From: UBA1402 sp964488495 | GTDB lineage: Bacteria > Bacteroidota > Bacteroidia > Bacteroidales > UBA1402 | Direction: 5' to 3' | Assembly: GCA_964488495.1 (NCBI GenBank) | Contig: CAZAUQ010000004.1 | Span: 1-64,000, forward strand | DNA: 64,000 nucleotides | Shown: piece after piece, positions 1-9,200 of the stretch | Numbering within the stretch: the first letter of the stretch is position 1 | How the letters are laid out: every line of letters begins with the position of its first letter | Notes under the pieces: model-generated | Database searches by the model: none | Told to the model about the DNA's origin: nothing | The model's input: the letters and a program-made list of their open reading frames with translations, nothing else | Translations under genes and position numbers: made by a program

Positions 1-348
1 CGCCGCAGTTTCGGCAGTGAAGGTTCCCAGGATCGTCCGCGCCGTCCTTTTGGCAGCGAAGGTTCCCAGGATCGTCCGCGCCGCAGTTACGGTGACCAGG
101 GCAATAGTTTTGGTAATTACGGTTCAGACCGTCCACGCCGCAGTTTCGGCAGTGAAGGTTCCCAGGATCGTCCCCGTCGTCCTTTTAGCAGCGAAGGTTC
201 CCAGGATCGTCCGCGTCGCAGTTACGGTGATCAGGGCAATAGTTTTGGTAATTACGGTTCTGACCGTCCGCGTCGCAACTTTGAAAGCGAAGGTTCTCAA
301 GACCGTCCGCGCCGTTCTTTTAGCAGTGAAGGTTTCCAGGATCGTTCC
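1..348 (+). repeat. in-frame coding tandem repeat (39-bp and 57-bp units)
   Basis: Eight consecutive units read in frame with the pseudouridine synthase. Six are 39 bp (13 residues, type RRSFGSEGSQDRP) and two are 57 bp (19 residues, type RRSYGDQGNSFGNYGSDRP). Units 1-3 (39+39+57) and 4-6 (39+39+57) form a 135-bp higher-order repeat; units 7-8 are 39 bp each. The array runs off the window's left edge, so the total copy number is unknown. All units are whole codons, so copy-number change would keep the frame. Composition resembles disordered RNA-binding tails. Confidence 0.9.
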
Positions 349-1221
349 CGTCCTCGTCACAATTATAACGAAGACTCAGATAAAATGCGTTCCGATGGTC
401 GGCCTAAGCGTCCCCGCATCAAGAAATCTTCTTCGGAAGATTCAGGCAATTTCCTGCTTAGGGATACGTCTATACCCAAGTATGCGCCAAATCTCGATCC
501 AGAGACCCCTATACGTTTAAACAAGTTTTTGTCCAATGCCGGCATCTGCTCGCGCAGGGAAGCTGACGAATATATTCAGGCAGGAGTCATCAAAGTCAAT
601 GGAGAGGTAGTTTCCGAGTTGGGAGTCAAGATAAAGCCTACTGACGAAGTCATGTTCCATGACCAGCCTGTAAACATTGAGCGCAAAGTCTATGTTTTAC
701 TCAATAAGCCCAAAGACTGTGTAACTACTTCCGATGATCCCCAGGAACGTTTAACTGTAATGGATTTGGTGAAAAATGCCTGTCGCGAAAGAATCTATCC
801 CGTAGGAAGGCTCGACAGAAATACAACAGGAGTGTTATTGCTCACAAACGATGGAGATTTGGCTTCCAAACTTTCTCATCCCAAATACGAGAAACGTAAA
901 ATATATCAGGCCACTCTTGATCGGGATCTTACCGAAGAAGACATGCAAAAAGTAGCCAAAGGCATAGTGCTGGACGACGAGAAAATTGCTGTGGACGAAA
1001 TCAGTTTTGTATCTCCCGATCAAAAGAATGTGATTGGTATAGAGATACATTCGGGTCAGAACAGAGTAGTTCGCCGTATTTTTGAACAGGTTGGTTACAA
1101 GGTGTACAAGCTGGACAGGGTTTATTTTGCCGGATTAACTAAAAAGAATCTGCCACGTGGACGTTGGAGATATCTCAGTGATAAAGAAGTTTCCCTGCTT
1201 AAAATGGGTGCTTTTGTTTAA
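1..1221 (+). CDS. rRNA pseudouridine synthase, RsuA/RluB family (5' end outside window)
   Basis: Converts a uridine in rRNA to pseudouridine. The reading frame is open from the first base, so the start lies upstream and at least 406 residues are present. The first ~116 visible residues are a repetitive Arg/Ser/Gly-rich tail. An S4 RNA-binding domain follows (RLNKFLSNAGICSRREADEY, about residues 171-190 of the visible part), then the catalytic domain with the family motif GRLDRNTTGVLLLTNDGDLA, which holds the catalytic Asp. The C-terminal part (GQNRVVRRIFEQVGYKV) is intact. asnS follows after 15 bases in the same direction. A start at the internal Met at base 385 is possible, but the frame continues upstream with coherent repeats, so the long form is preferred. 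The exact target position (RluB, RsuA or RluE-like) cannot be decided from sequence alone. Confidence 0.93.
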   Translation, partial: RRSFGSEGSQDRPRRPFGSEGSQDRPRRSYGDQGNSFGNYGSDRPRRSFGSEGSQDRPRRPFSSEGSQDRPRRSYGDQGNSFGNYGSDRPRRNFESEGSQDRPRRSFSSEGFQDRSRPRHNYNEDSDKMRSDGRPKRPRIKKSSSEDSGNFLLRDTSIPKYAPNLDPETPIRLNKFLSNAGICSRREADEYIQAGVIKVNGEVVSELGVKIKPTDEVMFHDQPVNIERKVYVLLNKPKDCVTTSDDPQERLTVMDLVKNACRERIYPVGRLDRNTTGVLLLTNDGDLASKLSHPKYEKRKIYQATLDRDLTEEDMQKVAKGIVLDDEKIAVDEISFVSPDQKNVIGIEIHSGQNRVVRRIFEQVGYKVYKLDRVYFAGLTKKNLPRGRWRYLSDKEVSLLKMGAFV

Positions 1222-1236
1222 AGTTGAATTAGAACC

Positions 1237-2643
1237 ATGAATAAATTGCAAAAAACAAAAATCGTTGATCTGCTGCAGAGAGAAGATTTTGGAACCGAAG
1301 TGCAGGTCAAAGGCTGGGTCAGAACCCGGCGCGGAAATAAACAGGTAGGTTTCATTGCTTTGAACGACGGTTCTACTATTCATAATATTCAGATTGTAGT
1401 AGAATTGGCCTCTTTTGATGAAGAACTGCTCAAAAAATTAACCACCGGTGCCTGCATCCGGGTAGATGGTGTTCTTTCGGAATCGCCGGCACAAGGTCAA
1501 AAAGCTGAGATTCAGGCCAAAGAGATCGAAGTATACGGTGTTGCCGATCCCAACACCTATCCTCTGCAAAAGAAAGGCCATACCCTGGAATTTTTAAGAG
1601 AAATTGCTCACTTGCGTCCCAGAACCAACACCTTTGGAGCTGTTTTCAGGATAAGACATGAAATGGCTCAGGCTATACATCGTTTTTTTCACGACAACGG
1701 CTTTTATTATTTTCATTCGCCCATTATTACAGCCTCCGACTGTGAGGGTGCGGGACAAATGTTTCAGGTTACCACGCTGAATCTGTATAATTTAAAAAAG
1801 AACGATAAGGCTGAAATCGATTATTCCGAAGACTTTTTCGGCAAACAAACCAGCCTCACTGTTTCCGGCCAGCTCGAAGCTGAATTGGCAGCTATGGCCC
1901 TGGGATCTGTATATACCTTCGGACCTACCTTCAGGGCCGAAAATTCCAATACACCCCGTCACCTGGCAGAATTCTGGATGGTAGAGCCCGAAGTGGCTTT
2001 CAACGAGATTCAGGATAATATGGATTTGGCTGAACGTTTCATAAAATACTGCATACAATGGGCTTTGGACCGTTGTCAGGACGATCTGGCCTTTTTAAGC
2101 AAGATGTACGACAACGACTTATTTGACCGGCTTAAGTTTGTAGTTGAAAACGAATTTGTGCGTTTGTCTTATACCGAAGGCATCAAGATTCTGGAAGCAG
2201 CTGTTGCGCAGGGACATAAGTTTGAATTTCCTGTTTACTGGGGTGCTGACCTGGCAGCAGAACATGAACGTTATCTGGTGGAAGAACATTTCAAAAAACC
2301 GGTTATCTTAACAGATTATCCCAAGGAAATAAAGTCGTTTTATATGAAACAAAACGATGATGGAAAGACGGTAAGGGCTATGGACGTTCTGTTCCCCAAA
2401 ATCGGCGAAATCATTGGCGGCTCGCAGCGTGAAGAAAACTACAACAAATTGGTAAACCGAGCCAAAGAAATGGGAGTTCCCGACAAAGACATTTACTGGT
2501 ATTTGGATACTCGTCGCTACGGCACTGCTCCTCATTCGGGTTTTGGCCTGGGCTTTGAGCGTTTGTTGCTTTTTGTTACCGGAATGTCCAATATCCGCGA
2601 TGTAATTCCATTCCCCAGAACACCGCGTAACGCCGATTTCTAA
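1237..2643 (+). CDS. asnS: asparaginyl-tRNA synthetase
   Basis: Charges tRNA-Asn with asparagine in the cytosol. The 468 residues show the class II layout: an N-terminal OB-fold anticodon-binding domain (about 1-110, starting near VQVKGWVRTRRGNKQVGF), motif 2 around FRAENSNTPRHLAEFWMVEP (about residue 230) and motif 3 near the C-terminus (GFGLGFERLLLFVTG). The length is normal for bacterial AsnRS, and the ending FPRTPRNADF is typical of the AsnRS rather than the AspRS branch. It lies 15 bases after the pseudouridine synthase and 16 bases before rnz, so co-transcription is likely. Confidence 0.97.
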   Translation: MNKLQKTKIVDLLQREDFGTEVQVKGWVRTRRGNKQVGFIALNDGSTIHNIQIVVELASFDEELLKKLTTGACIRVDGVLSESPAQGQKAEIQAKEIEVYGVADPNTYPLQKKGHTLEFLREIAHLRPRTNTFGAVFRIRHEMAQAIHRFFHDNGFYYFHSPIITASDCEGAGQMFQVTTLNLYNLKKNDKAEIDYSEDFFGKQTSLTVSGQLEAELAAMALGSVYTFGPTFRAENSNTPRHLAEFWMVEPEVAFNEIQDNMDLAERFIKYCIQWALDRCQDDLAFLSKMYDNDLFDRLKFVVENEFVRLSYTEGIKILEAAVAQGHKFEFPVYWGADLAAEHERYLVEEHFKKPVILTDYPKEIKSFYMKQNDDGKTVRAMDVLFPKIGEIIGGSQREENYNKLVNRAKEMGVPDKDIYWYLDTRRYGTAPHSGFGLGFERLLLFVTGMSNIRDVIPFPRTPRNADF

Positions 2644-2659
2644 TTTCTCCGGCCTGTCT

Positions 2660-3619
2660 ATGGATTGTTTTCATTTACATATTCTGGGTTGTGGTTCGGC
2701 TTTGCCTACCAAAAGACATTATCCGACAGCGCAAATCGTACATCTGCGGGGAAAGCTGTTTATGATAGATTGCGGAGAAGGCAGTCAGCTGCAATTCAGA
2801 CAAACCGGTTTGAATTTCAATCGCATAGGCGATATTTTTATTTCACATTTACACGGAGATCACTGTTTCGGTTTGTTGGGCATGATTTCTACCATGGGGC
2901 TGTTGGGCAGAAACACGCCGCTGCGTATTCATGCCAGGCCTGAACTCGAAGAGCTGATGCAGCCTCAGCTGGATTATTTTTGCAGGGATTTGCCCTATCA
3001 GGTTGAGTTTGTTTCATTCGATTCCGACAGTCATTCTTTGATTTACGAAGACCGAAGTCTGGAAATATATTGTTTCCCTTTGAGTCACAGGGTGAAATCG
3101 GCCGGTTTTTTGTTTAGAGAGAAACCTCGTCAGAGACACATAATCAAAGAGATGATCGATTTTTACGGGATTCCGCTCAAAGAGATTCCTGCCATAAAAG
3201 AGGGAGCCGACTATGTGGATTCCGAAGGCAGACTTATCCCCAACAATCGTCTGACCCGACCTCCCAAAGCAACTATGTCCTATGCCTTTTGCTCCGACAC
3301 TGCCTACGACGACAACATTGTACAGTATATTAAAGGTGTCAATCTTTTGTATCACGAGGCTACTTTTGGAGACGATCTTGAAGAGTTGGCTGCGGCCACC
3401 ATGCATTCAACAGCCTCACAGGCAGCCCGAATAGCTCAGAAAGCCGGAGTCGGAAAATTGGTCATCGGTCATTATTCCGCTCGTTATACCAACGAAGAAA
3501 TTCTATTGCAACAGGCCCGGGCTATTTTCCCCAATACCGAACCGGCTGATGAGGGCAAACGCTTTGATGTGGCAGCTGTTAATCCCATAATCTCGAAATC
3601 ATGCCAAAGCGACTTCTGA
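2660..3619 (+). CDS. rnz: ribonuclease Z (tRNA 3'-endonuclease)
   Basis: Removes 3' trailers from tRNA precursors. At 319 residues it is a short-form (bacterial) RNase Z of the metallo-beta-lactamase fold. The zinc-binding motif HLHGDH is at residues 63-68, and downstream metal ligands are seen in FCSDTAYDD and near the C-terminus (VIGHYSARY). The N-terminal GCGSALPTKRHYPTAQ resembles the usual RNase Z opening. Its 3' end overlaps the next gene by 19 bases, suggesting translational coupling within the run that begins with asnS. Confidence 0.95.
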   Translation: MDCFHLHILGCGSALPTKRHYPTAQIVHLRGKLFMIDCGEGSQLQFRQTGLNFNRIGDIFISHLHGDHCFGLLGMISTMGLLGRNTPLRIHARPELEELMQPQLDYFCRDLPYQVEFVSFDSDSHSLIYEDRSLEIYCFPLSHRVKSAGFLFREKPRQRHIIKEMIDFYGIPLKEIPAIKEGADYVDSEGRLIPNNRLTRPPKATMSYAFCSDTAYDDNIVQYIKGVNLLYHEATFGDDLEELAAATMHSTASQAARIAQKAGVGKLVIGHYSARYTNEEILLQQARAIFPNTEPADEGKRFDVAAVNPIISKSCQSDF

Positions 3620-5157
3620 TATGCTTAGTGTTTAGTCTGATGCTACAGCAGGCTGCAACACAATTCCGTCAAAGTCCGCAAGCTCCATTGCCTGAGCCCA
3701 AGGTTTTTTTTAGCCAGAGACAGACGGAAAAGCTGCCGCCCAAGCGTGAATTCAGAGGAGCCTGGCTGCATACGGTTGCCCAAACCAAGTATGCTGCCAT
3801 GAACGAACGTGAAATGAAACAGTATTTCAGCCGTTTGCTTGACCTTATGCACGATGCAGGAATCAATACCGTTATTTTTCAGATCCGGCCTCAGTCAGAT
3901 GCCTGGTACAATTCTTCGCATGAACCCTGGAGTGAATTTATTACAGGCAAGGCAGGCAAAAATCCAGGCTGGGATCCCCTGGCTTATATGGTAGAGGAAT
4001 GTCATCGCCGAAATATGGATATTCACGCCTGGATCAACCCGTACCGGGTAAAACTGACCGCCCGAGAAAGTGCATTCAAAGAATCTTTCATCCGTAAAAA
4101 CAGCAAATGGATAGTCCGTTACGGAAATTCCCTTTGGTTCGATCCCGGAATACCCGATTGCCGTAAGCACATCGTAAAAGTGGTTCGCGATATAGTGCAC
4201 AACTACAATATTGACGGGATCCACATGGATGATTATTTCTATCCATATCCCATAGCCGGTTTAAATTTTCCGGACGATACCAGTTTTAAGAAATACGGTA
4301 CGACTCAAGGTTACGACTCCTCGCAAAAAGACGATTGGCGTCGCAACAACGTGAACAATCTGGTACGGGAATTGCATGAAACTATCCGCTCTAACAAGCC
4401 TTGGGTGCGTTTTGGTATCAGCCCTTTTGGTATTCATCGCAATATCAAACAAGATCCTCAAGGCAGCCGGACTGACGGCCTGAGCAATTACGACGACCTC
4501 TATGCCGATGCCCTGCTTTGGATGCAAGAAGGCTGGATCGATTATTGTGTGCCTCAGTTGTATTGGGAAATCGGGCATACCAGGGCCGATTATAAAACCT
4601 TGGCTGAATGGTGGGGCAATTTGAACTATGCCTGTTCTGTCTATGTGGGTCAGGATATAGTAAGAACTATGAATCCCGGCCAGTTACAAGAAAAGATGAG
4701 TCTGGTGCGCAACAACGTCGGGCTGAAAGGAAATTGTTTCTGGCCGGCCTATGAGCTGGAAAATAATGCCGGGCATATTGTGGACAGTCTGGTAATGAAT
4801 TATCATTACTATCCTGCTTTGCCCCCGACAGACCTCCTGGCACAGTTACGGGCTCCTGAGCCTGTGTATGAACTGGACTTAAGAGATGATTACAAAATAG
4901 GAAAACACTTGTCCTGGAAAACCTTGCGTCCACGCTCAGAGATGGAGCGTCCGGCCTATTTTGTTGTCTATCGTTTCTTAAAAGGTTACGAACCCGAAAA
5001 CATCGAAGATCCCAGAAACATAATTGGAATTACCCAAAACCATCATTTTGTGTTACCCTCGCATCCCTATTCCGGTGATTGGATCTATATGGTGACAGCC
5101 CTAAGCCGCGTGCATTGCGAAAGTGCTCCCGAAGGAATAGTGTTAAGGGTATATTGA
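3601..5157 (+). CDS. secreted GHL10-type (DUF187) family 10-like glycoside hydrolase
   Basis: A putative exported glycosidase. The 518 residues start with a hydrophobic signal peptide (RLLICLVFSLMLQQAATQ), followed by a TIM-barrel of the GHL10/DUF187 class: FRGAWLHTVAQ near residue 53, then NTVIFQIRPQSDAWY, DIHAWINPYR and IDGIHMDDYFYPYP. The last carries Asp residues of the type expected at the active site. The C-terminal ~120 residues may be an accessory beta domain. It overlaps rnz by 19 bases. Its stop codon abuts the stop of the opposing chromate-transporter gene with no spacing (TGATCA). The substrate is unknown; family relatives are often linked to peptidoglycan or cell-surface glycans, which is not shown here. 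Confidence 0.87.
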   Translation: MPKRLLICLVFSLMLQQAATQFRQSPQAPLPEPKVFFSQRQTEKLPPKREFRGAWLHTVAQTKYAAMNEREMKQYFSRLLDLMHDAGINTVIFQIRPQSDAWYNSSHEPWSEFITGKAGKNPGWDPLAYMVEECHRRNMDIHAWINPYRVKLTARESAFKESFIRKNSKWIVRYGNSLWFDPGIPDCRKHIVKVVRDIVHNYNIDGIHMDDYFYPYPIAGLNFPDDTSFKKYGTTQGYDSSQKDDWRRNNVNNLVRELHETIRSNKPWVRFGISPFGIHRNIKQDPQGSRTDGLSNYDDLYADALLWMQEGWIDYCVPQLYWEIGHTRADYKTLAEWWGNLNYACSVYVGQDIVRTMNPGQLQEKMSLVRNNVGLKGNCFWPAYELENNAGHIVDSLVMNYHYYPALPPTDLLAQLRAPEPVYELDLRDDYKIGKHLSWKTLRPRSEMERPAYFVVYRFLKGYEPENIEDPRNIIGITQNHHFVLPSHPYSGDWIYMVTALSRVHCESAPEGIVLRVY

Positions 5158-5682
5158 TCAGTAAACAAGAAACCCGGTCAGTCCGGCCAGAACAATCAGC
5201 AAAATGGGATGCACCTTAAATACCCAGCTGAGCAGAAAACTGCAGCCAAAGATGATCAGGCTGATATAGTCAGAAAAATTTTGGGTGTTCATCAACAATA
5301 GAGCGGCAGATCCCACCAGTCCGACTGTAACAGGTTTTATGCCGTCGAATGCGGCCGAAATCCACTTGTTTTGTCTAAAAGCCTGTATAAAACGCACAAT
5401 TGCGTACATAACTACCAGCGAAGGCAGGCATACGGCAAAAGTGGCCAGCATTGATCCCCAGACATTGCCGGTTACCGTATAACCAACATAGGTGGCCATA
5501 TTGATGCCTATTGGGCCTGGGGTGACCTGAGAGATTGCCACCATGTCGGTGAATTCAGCATGACTGATCCACTGATGTTTCAGTACCATTTCATGCTCGA
5601 TGAGTGAAAGCATGGCATAACCTCCTCCAAAATTGAAGAAGCCTATTTTTAGGTAGGTAATGAATAATTGCCAGTAAATCAT
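5158..5682 (-). CDS. chromate transporter, CHR domain half (distal)
   Basis: One half of a two-gene chromate-type ion transporter. The 174 residues are hydrophobic, with the family features FNFGGGYAMLSLIEHE near the N-terminus and ISQVTPGPIGINMATYVGYT in the middle, and several membrane segments. It overlaps the upstream half by 4 bases (ATGA type), so the two are very probably translated together and assemble as a heterodimer, as known for short-chain CHR pairs. The true substrate may be another oxyanion; annotation as chromate is by family only. It is the last gene of the purL transcript. Confidence 0.9.
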   Translation of the reverse strand: MIYWQLFITYLKIGFFNFGGGYAMLSLIEHEMVLKHQWISHAEFTDMVAISQVTPGPIGINMATYVGYTVTGNVWGSMLATFAVCLPSLVVMYAIVRFIQAFRQNKWISAAFDGIKPVTVGLVGSAALLLMNTQNFSDYISLIIFGCSFLLSWVFKVHPILLIVLAGLTGFLVY

Positions 5683-6248
5683 AACTGCTTTCTTTTAGAG
5701 ATCCAGAACCAGACAATACCACCTACGGCACCCGAAAGGATAATCCAGACAGGACTCACTCCCATAAAGCCAACCAAAATAGCTGTGCCGATAGGAATGA
5801 ACATGGTTTTAAGCGTTATGCGGGCAGACTTGGCTAAACGAAAGAGGGGTGCAGCAATCAAAGCGACCACTGCAGGCCGTATTCCTTTAAAGATGCTTTC
5901 TATCGCAGGATTTTCCCTGAAAGAAGTAAAAAAGGTTGCGATAAGCAGTATAATCAGGAAGGAAGGCAGCACAGCCCCCAGGCTGGCCAAATACATGCCC
6001 GATTTTCCTCTGGCTTTGTACCCAACAGAAACGGCGATGTTCATCGCAATAATTCCGGGTGCACTCTGAGCCAGAGCCAGCAGTTCCAGAAATTCTTCCC
6101 GGTCAAACCAGCCTTTTTTATCGATTAATTCTTTTTCGATGAGCGGAATCATGGCATAGCCTCCGCCTATGGTAAAGGCTCCCAGCTTGAGAAAAGTGAA
6201 AAACAGCTCGCTTAAACCAGCCTTTATGCTTTTTTCTTTTCTATCCAT
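5679..6248 (-). CDS. chromate transporter, CHR domain half (proximal)
   Basis: Partner of the following short CHR gene. The 189 residues show the same motifs (FTIGGGYAMIPLIEKE; LAQSAPGIIAMNIAVSVGYK), each half carrying one CHR domain, whereas long ChrA proteins carry two. The N-terminus is charged (MDRKEKSIKAG) and probably cytosolic. The ATG start lies 25 bases inside the 3' end of purL, so translation is likely coupled to it. No promoter-like element is seen between them. Placement behind a purine gene is odd functionally and may only reflect operon packing. Confidence 0.9.
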   Translation of the reverse strand: MDRKEKSIKAGLSELFFTFLKLGAFTIGGGYAMIPLIEKELIDKKGWFDREEFLELLALAQSAPGIIAMNIAVSVGYKARGKSGMYLASLGAVLPSFLIILLIATFFTSFRENPAIESIFKGIRPAVVALIAAPLFRLAKSARITLKTMFIPIGTAILVGFMGVSPVWIILSGAVGGIVWFWISKRKQL

Positions 6249-9200
6249 TCCCTGGCATTGACAAAAGCCTCAATCCATGGTGTCACCTCGTCTGTTTTGT
6301 TTCTTCCGGCAGGATAATGAGCCCATTGCCATGGGAAGACAGCTCTTTCGAGATGAGGCATCATGGCCAGATGCCTGCCGTCGGCCGAACAAATGCCGGC
6401 TGTCGAATACTTTGATCCGTTCGGATTGGCCGGGTAGGCATCGTGGTTGTATTTGGCTACTATATGGTATTTGTCTTCACTATAAGGCAAATCAAATTTA
6501 CCTTCTCCGTGAGCTATCCATATTCCCAGTTTATTGCCGGCCAAAGAGCCAAACATAACGGAATGATTTTCGGGAATAGCTACAGATACAAATTCCGATT
6601 CAAATTTATGCGAATCGTTGTGCAGCATGTTGGGTTTATCCTTGTGTTCCGGATAAATCAGGTCGAGAGCAACCATGCATTGGCAGCCGTTGCAGATACC
6701 CAGACTCAGGGTGTCGGGGCGGGCATAAAAAGCGTCCAGGCTTTTTTGGGCCGTGGGATTGAATAAAAAGCCTCCGGCCCAACCTTTGGCTGATCCCAGG
6801 ACATCAGAATTGGAAAAGCCTCCTACAAAGACGATCATATTGATGTCTTCGAGTGTTTCGCGGCCCGACATCAAGTCGGTCATGTGGACATCTTTCACAT
6901 CAAAGCCGGCCAGGTGCAGGCAATAAGCCATTTCGCGGTCGCCGTTTACGCCTTTTTCGCGAATGATGGCCGCTTTTATGCCGCTGCAACCTTTGCGGTC
7001 GGGCGAAATACCGTATTGACGGAAGCTGCCCTGGAAATTCTTGCCGAAGTTAAATTCCAAGGCTTGATTTTTATAATTGGAATAACGTTCCAAAGCCGCC
7101 TTTTCACCACTTTGCCTGCGATCGAGCAAATAAGAGGGACGATACCAGGTATCACGTAAGGCATCTATATCCAGCTGATGCTTTTTAGCCTGCAGCTTAA
7201 TCTTCAGTTTGCGTTCGGGGATATAATGGCCCAAACGGCAGTGGCGGATGCCGGCTTGTGTCAGGTATTCTTCGGTTTCTTCGGGATTGCTCACCTGAAC
7301 AAGTACAGAAGGATTTTCGGCAAAAAGCAAATGAATAAGATCCTTGTTGCTTTCGTGCAAACCGGCCAAAGAATCTAAATCAATGTCCAATCCTCCGTCT
7401 GCATTTGGGAAGCACATTTCGAGCAGAGCTGTTACAAGGCCTCCCGCCGAAACGTCGTGTCCGGCTGCTATCATGCCCTTTTCCAGCATGCTTTGAACAG
7501 TGTTGAAGGCGGCGCGAAAATAGGCTGCATTCTTTACCTGAGGCACTTCACTACCCAGTTTGTTCAGGCTTTGAGCAAGGGCTGAACCACCGAGTTTTGG
7601 CTGATTTGCAGAGAAGTCAATGAAGTAAACCGGATAGTCGGCGTTTGGTTTTAGAACGGGAGTGACAATTTTGCGAATATCCGAGACTTCGGCTCCGGCC
7701 GAAATAATGACAGTGCCCGGAGAGAAGACCTTCTCTTTTCCATATTGCTGAGTCATCGACAGGGAATCCTTGCCGGTAGGAATGTTGATACCCAAAGCAA
7801 TGGCAAAGTCGCTGGCGGCTTGTACTGCTTTGTACAGGCGGGCGTCTTCGCCAGGATTCTTGCAGGGCCACATCCAGTTGGCCGAGAGGGAAACACCGGC
7901 AAGTTTGTCGCTCAGGGGAGCCCAGACAATATTGGTGAGCGCCTCGGCTATTGCAAGTACAGAGCCGGCTTTCGGATCAACCAGAGCCGCCTGGGGTGCA
8001 TGACCAATAGAAGTGGCAATACCGGCCTTACCTCTGTAATCGAGCGCAACGGCTCCCAGATCGCAGACGGGAAGCTGAATTTCGCCGGCGCATTGCTGAC
8101 GGGCTACTTTCCCGGTTACCGAGCGGTCTACTTTGTTGGTGAGCCAGTCTTTGCAAGCTACAGCTTCGAGTTGCAATACTCCCTGAATGTATTCATTCAG
8201 TTTGGCCGGATCGTAGCTTAATGAACTGAATGTTTCATCGATGGTCTGATCGGTAATGACCGTGCGCGGAGGTTTGCCGAACATATCGTCAAGCTTCATA
8301 TCGATGGGGCAGTCTCCGTTTTTTTCTTTGAAAACAAAACGCATATCGCCGGTGGTTTCGCCCACCACATACATCGGAGCACGTTCGCGATCGGCAATCC
8401 GACGCATAAGCGACAAATCCTCTTCATTAACTAACAGACCCATCCTTTCCTGGCTTTCGTTACCGATAATTTCTTTAGCTGAAAGGGTGGGATCGCCTAC
8501 GGGCAATTTGTCCATTTCGATGAGACCTCCGGTGGATTCCACCAGTTCCGACAGACAGTTCAAATGTCCTCCGGCTCCGTGATCGTGAATGGATACAATG
8601 GGATTATGATCAGATTCGGCCAAAGCCCTGATTACGTTGGCTACCCTTTTTTGCATTTCAGGATTGGCTCTTTGTACGGCGTTCAGTTCTATAGCATTGG
8701 AATACTTGCCAGTTTCAACCGACGAAACAGCCCCTCCGCCCATACCGATGCGGTAGTTGTCGCCGCCCAGCACTACAATTTTTTGTCCCGTTTGGGGTGT
8801 TTCTTTCAGGGCATCCTTTTTATTGGCATATCCGACTCCTCCGGCCAGCATGATGACCTTGTCGTAGGCGTATTTCTTTTGATTTTCTTCGTGTTCGAAA
8901 GTAAGTAATGATCCACAAATGAGCGGTTGGCCAAATTTATTGCCAAAATCGCTGGCTCCGTTCGAAGCTTTGATAAGGATTTGTTCGGGAGTTTGATAGA
9001 GCCAGGGCCTTGGCTGTATGGCTTGTTCCCAGCTGCGGTTTTTGTCGTTGCGGGCGTAGGAGGTCATGTAAACGGCAGTTCCGGCAATGGGCAATGAAGC
9101 TTTGCCGCCGCCCAGCCTGTCTCTGATTTCTCCGCCGGTTCCGGTTGAGGCTCCGTTGAAGGGCTCAACGGTGGTGGGGAAGTTGTGGGTTTCAGCTTTG

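Noticed and set aside
1..348. CRISPR-like regular repeats
   Set aside because: Units are contiguous without unique spacers, not palindromic, and translate in frame with the pseudouridine synthase; long open frames in other phases here are only by-products of the repeat.
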